Of a stretch of DNA of 64,000 nt, positions 60,929-64,000 are shown piece by piece. The DNA lies in the NCBI RefSeq assembly GCF_900103325.1, contig NZ_FMXM01000023.1:1-64000 (forward strand). The letters are read 5' to 3'. The notes beneath the pieces are model-generated. The model was not told the DNA's origin. It searched no databases and saw only the letters and a program-made list of their open reading frames with translations. The first letter of the stretch is position 1, and every line of letters starts with the position of its first letter. Both the position numbers and the translations under genes were made by a program. Source of the DNA: Mesorhizobium qingshengii (lineage in GTDB: Bacteria > Pseudomonadota > Alphaproteobacteria > Rhizobiales > Rhizobiaceae).

Positions 60929-61033
60929 CCTGCCGCCTGTCTGGCCCGCATCCTGACGGGAAGCTGTCAGGAGGGCTCGTTTATAGATCGCTGATGGGTC
61001 CGGTCGTGGCTCCAGCAATCAGGGAACAATGCG

Positions 61034-61435
61034 ATGAATTTCGTCTCCGTCCGCATCATCACGTCCGACGTTCAGCGCCTGGTGCGCTTCTACGGTGAGA
61101 TTACGGGCATGCCCGTGACCATGTACACGGAAGACTTCGCGGAACTGGTGACGCCGGCCTGCACGTTGGCGATCGGCAGCACGCGCACCTTGATGCTGTT
61201 CGGAGGCGACATCGCCCGTCCCGCCGACAACCACACCGCCATCATCGAGTTCCGTGTCGGCGACGTCGATGCGGAATTCGCCAGGCTGTCGGACGTCCTC
61301 AAGGACGCAACCGTGCAGAAGCCGACCACCATGCCCTGGGGCAACCGCTCGCTGCTGTTCCGCGACCCGGACGGCAATCTGGTCAACTTCTTCACGCCCG
61401 TCACCGCCGAAGCGATCAGGAAGTTCGACAAATAG
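61034..61435 (+). CDS. VOC-family (glyoxalase-like) protein
   Basis: 133 aa with two beta-alpha-beta-beta-beta modules (VSVRIITSDVQRLVRFYGEI; HTAIIEFRVGDVDAEFARL; GNRSLLFRDPDGNLVNFFTPV). The DPDGN turn is typical of the family. Metal ligands and substrate cannot be assigned. Confidence 0.85.
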   Translation: MNFVSVRIITSDVQRLVRFYGEITGMPVTMYTEDFAELVTPACTLAIGSTRTLMLFGGDIARPADNHTAIIEFRVGDVDAEFARLSDVLKDATVQKPTTMPWGNRSLLFRDPDGNLVNFFTPVTAEAIRKFDK

Positions 61436-61469
61436 TACTGAACCGGCCGGCGCCCGGGCAGAACTGGCC

Positions 61470-62051
61470 CTACTGCTGGTTCCACTCACGAATGACGGGC
61501 TCGGCCAGATCATGCTCGTAGCCGAGCACGCTGATGCTGGCCGTATCGAGCACGAACAGGGCGCCGCCTTCGGGCGGCAGGCCGACCCAGCGCGCCGCCA
61601 GCACGCGCAGGAAATGCGCGCTGGAAAACACCAGTATGTCGGCATTCGCCTTGCGCAATTCCGCGATGATCCTGTCCGCCCGGGCGCCGACATCGGCCGC
61701 CATCTCGCCCTGCGGACAGCCATCGCGGAACACGGTCCAGCCCGGCCGCTCGGCCAGGATCTGCTTGGTCGTCAGCCCCTCATAGGCGCCGTAATCCCAC
61801 TCCTGCAGATCGTCCTTCTTGACGGTTTCAGCGCCGAAGCCGGCGAGCACGCTGGTGTTATAGGCGCGCTGCGACGGGCTCGACCACACGGCTGAGAACG
61901 ACAGGCCTTTCAGGCGATCCGCGACGCCCCGCGCCGCCGCCTCGCCGGCCGGCGTCATCGGTATGTCGGTACGGCCGGTGTGCTGCCCCGAAAGGCTCCA
62001 CGCCGTCTCGCCATGCCGGACAAGGTGGATCTGCGGAAACGCGCTGCTCAT
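61470..62051 (-). CDS. Histidine phosphatase (phosphoglycerate mutase-like)
   Basis: 193 aa. The phosphate-accepting motif is IHLVRHGETAWSLSGQHTG near the N-terminus; the second His is in FSSAHFLRV, and the proton donor Glu in EWDYGAYEG. It is likely a small phosphatase rather than glycolytic mutase. I start at ATG 62,051. Confidence 0.85.
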   Translation of the reverse strand: MSSAFPQIHLVRHGETAWSLSGQHTGRTDIPMTPAGEAAARGVADRLKGLSFSAVWSSPSQRAYNTSVLAGFGAETVKKDDLQEWDYGAYEGLTTKQILAERPGWTVFRDGCPQGEMAADVGARADRIIAELRKANADILVFSSAHFLRVLAARWVGLPPEGGALFVLDTASISVLGYEHDLAEPVIREWNQQ

Positions 62052-62079
62052 GCGATGCCTTTCGTTGCTGCTTCCAGCT

Positions 62080-62829
62080 TTAGCGCAGCGCCTCCAGCGA
62101 AAGATAGAGGCCGAGCGCCAGCAGCCCGGCAAGGAACACCGTGCGGAAGGTCTCGACGCTCATCCGCTGGCGCAGCGCCTGGCCGATGAACATGCCGGCC
62201 AGCGCCGGCGCCAATGCCGCGATCGACCCCGCCAGCTGCGCCGTCGGCGACGCGAAGGCGCCTTCCCTCAACAACCCGATGGCAAGGGCCGCTGTCGACA
62301 CGGTGAAGGACAGGCCGAGCGCCTGGATCAGGTCTTCCCTGTCCAGCCGCAGCGATTGCAGATAGGGCACGGCCGGAATGACGAAGACGCCGGTGGCGCC
62401 GGTGACCAGCCCGGTCGCCACGCCGACCAGCGGCGACAGCCAGGCCTCGTGGTGCGCCGGCGTGGCGAAGCGGGCCCTGGCCAGTCCGACGATGGCATAA
62501 AGCACCAGCGCCACGCCGAGCCCCGCCGAGGCCACGCCCGCATGCGTGCCGTTGAGCAGGCCCGCGCCGGCGACGGTGCCGAACACGACCCCGGCCATCA
62601 TCGTCCACAGCCGCTTGCACAGGCCGCCGAAGGATGGGCCGGTCAACAATTGCCACAGGTTCGTGACCAGCGACGGGATCAGCAGCAGCGCGGCGGCCTC
62701 GGCTGGCGGCATCGTCACCGCCAGCAGCCCCATCGCCACGGTCGGCAGGCCCATGCCGACGACGCCCTTGACGAAGCCGGCGGCGAGGAAGACGACGCCG
62801 ACCCAGGCAATGACACCGGCGCTCAGCAT
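62080..62829 (-). CDS. TauE/SafE-family sulfite or sulfonate exporter
   Basis: 249 aa membrane protein with about seven to eight helices; VVFLAAGFVKGVVGMGLPTVAMG and GVATGLVTGATGVFVIPAVPYLQSL are family landmarks. TauE proteins export sulfite, sulfoacetate or related anions. It could remove sulfite made by SsuD, although it is about 58 kb away from that operon. It ends 28 bases before the histidine phosphatase start. Confidence 0.85.
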   Translation of the reverse strand: MLSAGVIAWVGVVFLAAGFVKGVVGMGLPTVAMGLLAVTMPPAEAAALLLIPSLVTNLWQLLTGPSFGGLCKRLWTMMAGVVFGTVAGAGLLNGTHAGVASAGLGVALVLYAIVGLARARFATPAHHEAWLSPLVGVATGLVTGATGVFVIPAVPYLQSLRLDREDLIQALGLSFTVSTAALAIGLLREGAFASPTAQLAGSIAALAPALAGMFIGQALRQRMSVETFRTVFLAGLLALGLYLSLEALR

Positions 62830-62850
62830 GATCGCTCTCTCAGGATAGGA

Positions 62851-63054
62851 TCAATCATGCAGCAGCATGTCGGTGGCATCGGCATCCGGGCTGGGTTTTA
62901 TCGGCGCGGCATCGCGGCTGACGGGAGCAACCGCCGTCGCGCATCCTCGCGGGCCCGGCTCCGCCCGCGCCGCCGCAAGGCAGGCCACGGCGACGGCCAG
63001 CACGATCGCCATGCCTTCAAGAATGCCGGACCGGCCAGAAGCTCGTTCGCTCAT
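62851..63054 (-). CDS. Small membrane-anchored or secreted protein
   Basis: 67 aa from ATG 63,054 (GGAGG upstream). A hydrophobic segment at residues about 14-31 (GMAIVLAVAVACLAAARA) precedes an Ala/Pro/Asp-rich tail. It lies upstream of the TauE-family gene in the same direction and divergent from the LysR gene. Unrecognised family. Confidence 0.6.
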   Translation of the reverse strand: MSERASGRSGILEGMAIVLAVAVACLAAARAEPGPRGCATAVAPVSRDAAPIKPSPDADATDMLLHD

Positions 63055-63170
63055 CGCACACCTCCATCGCAAATGGTTTGACGAAGATGCCGGCCGGCCA
63101 CAATGTGGAAATTGCGGTACCAGCCTTCGGCCTGGACGAAGGCTGATGGAGATAGCGGGAGGCAAAAAAG

Positions 63171-64000
63171 ATGCGCTTCGATCTGGTTGATCTCCGACTG
63201 TTCCTGCTGGTGGCCGAGCGCGGCAGCATCACCCATGGCGCCGAACTTGCCGGGCTCGCGCTCGCCTCGGCCAGCGCCCGCATCAAGGGCATGGAGGAGC
63301 GCCTCGGCGCGCCGCTGCTGGAGCGCCGCCGCCGTGGCGTGGTGCCGACGGCGGCCGGACAGGCCCTGCTGCACCATGCCAGGGCGGTGCAGAACCAGAT
63401 CGAGGCGATGACCGGCGACCTCGGCGCCTATGCCGAGGGCCTGCGCGCCCGCGTGCGGCTCGCCGCCAACACCGCCGCCACGGCCGAACTCCTGCGCGAC
63501 ACCCTGCCGGCCTTCCTTGTCGCGCATCCCCGCATCGACATCGATCTCGACGAGCGCCCCAGCCACGAGATCGCTGAAATGGTGGCCAGCGGCGCCGCCG
63601 ACCTCGGCATCGCCGCGACCTGGGCCGGCCTTGCGCATCTCGAGCAGAAGCCGTTCTTCGTCGATCGGCTGGTGGTGATCGCCGCGCGCAACTGGCCCGG
63701 CCTCGAAGGCCGGCGCACCGCCAGCCTTTCTGATGTGCTCGGCGAGTCCTTCGTCGGCCTGAGCACCGGCCATGCGCTGCAGGAGCACATCACGCGCCAG
63801 GCCGCCCGCCTTGGCGGCCATCTGCATGTCCGCATCCGCGTGCCCGGCCTCGACAATGTCTGCCGGCTCGTCGCGCAAGGCGCCGGCATCGCCATCGTGC
63901 CGGAAAGTGCCGCGCGCCGCTCGGCCCGCACGCTGCGCGGCCTGCGGCTCACCGACGACTGGGCGACGCGCCAGCTCAACCTCTGCGCCCGCCGCTTCGA
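63171..64000 (+). CDS. LysR-family transcriptional regulator, C-terminus cut by window end
   Basis: The first 276 codons of a LysR regulator: winged helix VDLRLFLLVAERGSITHGAEL ... SASARIKGMEERLGAPLLERRRRG, then the effector domain. GGGAGG lies 7 bases before ATG 63,171. The gene is divergent from the small-protein/TauE unit, which it probably controls. The end is outside the window. Confidence 0.88.
   Translation, partial: MRFDLVDLRLFLLVAERGSITHGAELAGLALASASARIKGMEERLGAPLLERRRRGVVPTAAGQALLHHARAVQNQIEAMTGDLGAYAEGLRARVRLAANTAATAELLRDTLPAFLVAHPRIDIDLDERPSHEIAEMVASGAADLGIAATWAGLAHLEQKPFFVDRLVVIAARNWPGLEGRRTASLSDVLGESFVGLSTGHALQEHITRQAARLGGHLHVRIRVPGLDNVCRLVAQGAGIAIVPESAARRSARTLRGLRLTDDWATRQLNLCARRF

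Noticed and set aside
1..64000. CRISPR arrays, tRNA and rRNA genes
   Set aside because: No regularly spaced repeats and no tRNA arm patterns or rRNA-like segments were recognised on reading both strands.

Overview
The window looks like chromosomal DNA of a Mesorhizobium-type alphaproteobacterium (Hyphomicrobiales). The evidence is high GC, a GcrA-like regulator, RIME-like palindromic repeats, FixK-type boxes, sulfonate and sugar ABC importers, and rhizobial families such as DUF982. This is judged from family resemblance, not from a search. No rRNA, tRNA or CRISPR array was seen.

Layout. 0-0.3 kb: 5' end of an IS30-type transposase cut by the window edge. 0.7-5.3 kb: sulfonate uptake and desulfonation operon (tauABC, ssuD, FMN reductase). 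5.5-8.1 kb: quinone oxidoreductase and SRPBCC-like gene divergent from a LysR regulator. 8.6-15.1 kb: exopolysaccharide locus (VpsF-like polymerase, Wzz/GumC protein with a degenerate kinase domain, glycosyltransferase-like protein behind a sigma-54 promoter, FAD oxidoreductase). 15.4-21.5 kb: sugar catabolic locus with a LacI regulator and matching operators. 21.6-25.2 kb: membrane patatin, then a methionine aminopeptidase coupled to a ParD-like antitoxin gene. 25.5-29.0 kb: a secreted protein, an array of four tiny paralogous peptide genes (28-29 aa) resembling RiPP precursors, and an OafA-type acyltransferase. 29-36 kb: modified-DNA-type HNH nuclease and a cryptic phage-like block (DUF6456-, DUF1376- and DUF982-like proteins, GcrA paralogue, S24 repressor). 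36.3-40.1 kb: second sugar ABC importer. 40.4-42.3 kb: diguanylate cyclase.

42.4-57.2 kb: an apparent low-oxygen/sulfide stress island. Universal stress protein, BigR-like persulfide sensor, sulfide:quinone oxidoreductase, DUF2892 protein, RND pump, MacAB/Lol-like ABC efflux operon, cytochrome b561, OsmC and VIT proteins lie together. Most transcription units are preceded by an FNR/FixK-type box (TTGAY-N4-RTCAA or one mismatch). Two gene fragments (RND 3' end, universal-stress-protein 3' end) show past duplication and deletion. 57.2-64 kb: P-type ATPase, pseudouridine synthase, VOC protein, histidine phosphatase, TauE-type exporter, a small membrane protein and a truncated LysR gene.

The most notable item is the peptide array at 25,966-26,649 on the minus strand. 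The four copies share an N-terminal leader with a YxxPxL motif and a GGGGA ribosome-binding site, but have divergent C-termini. Three have a TTGACA box 59-63 bases before the start codon. No maturation enzyme is recognisable in the window.
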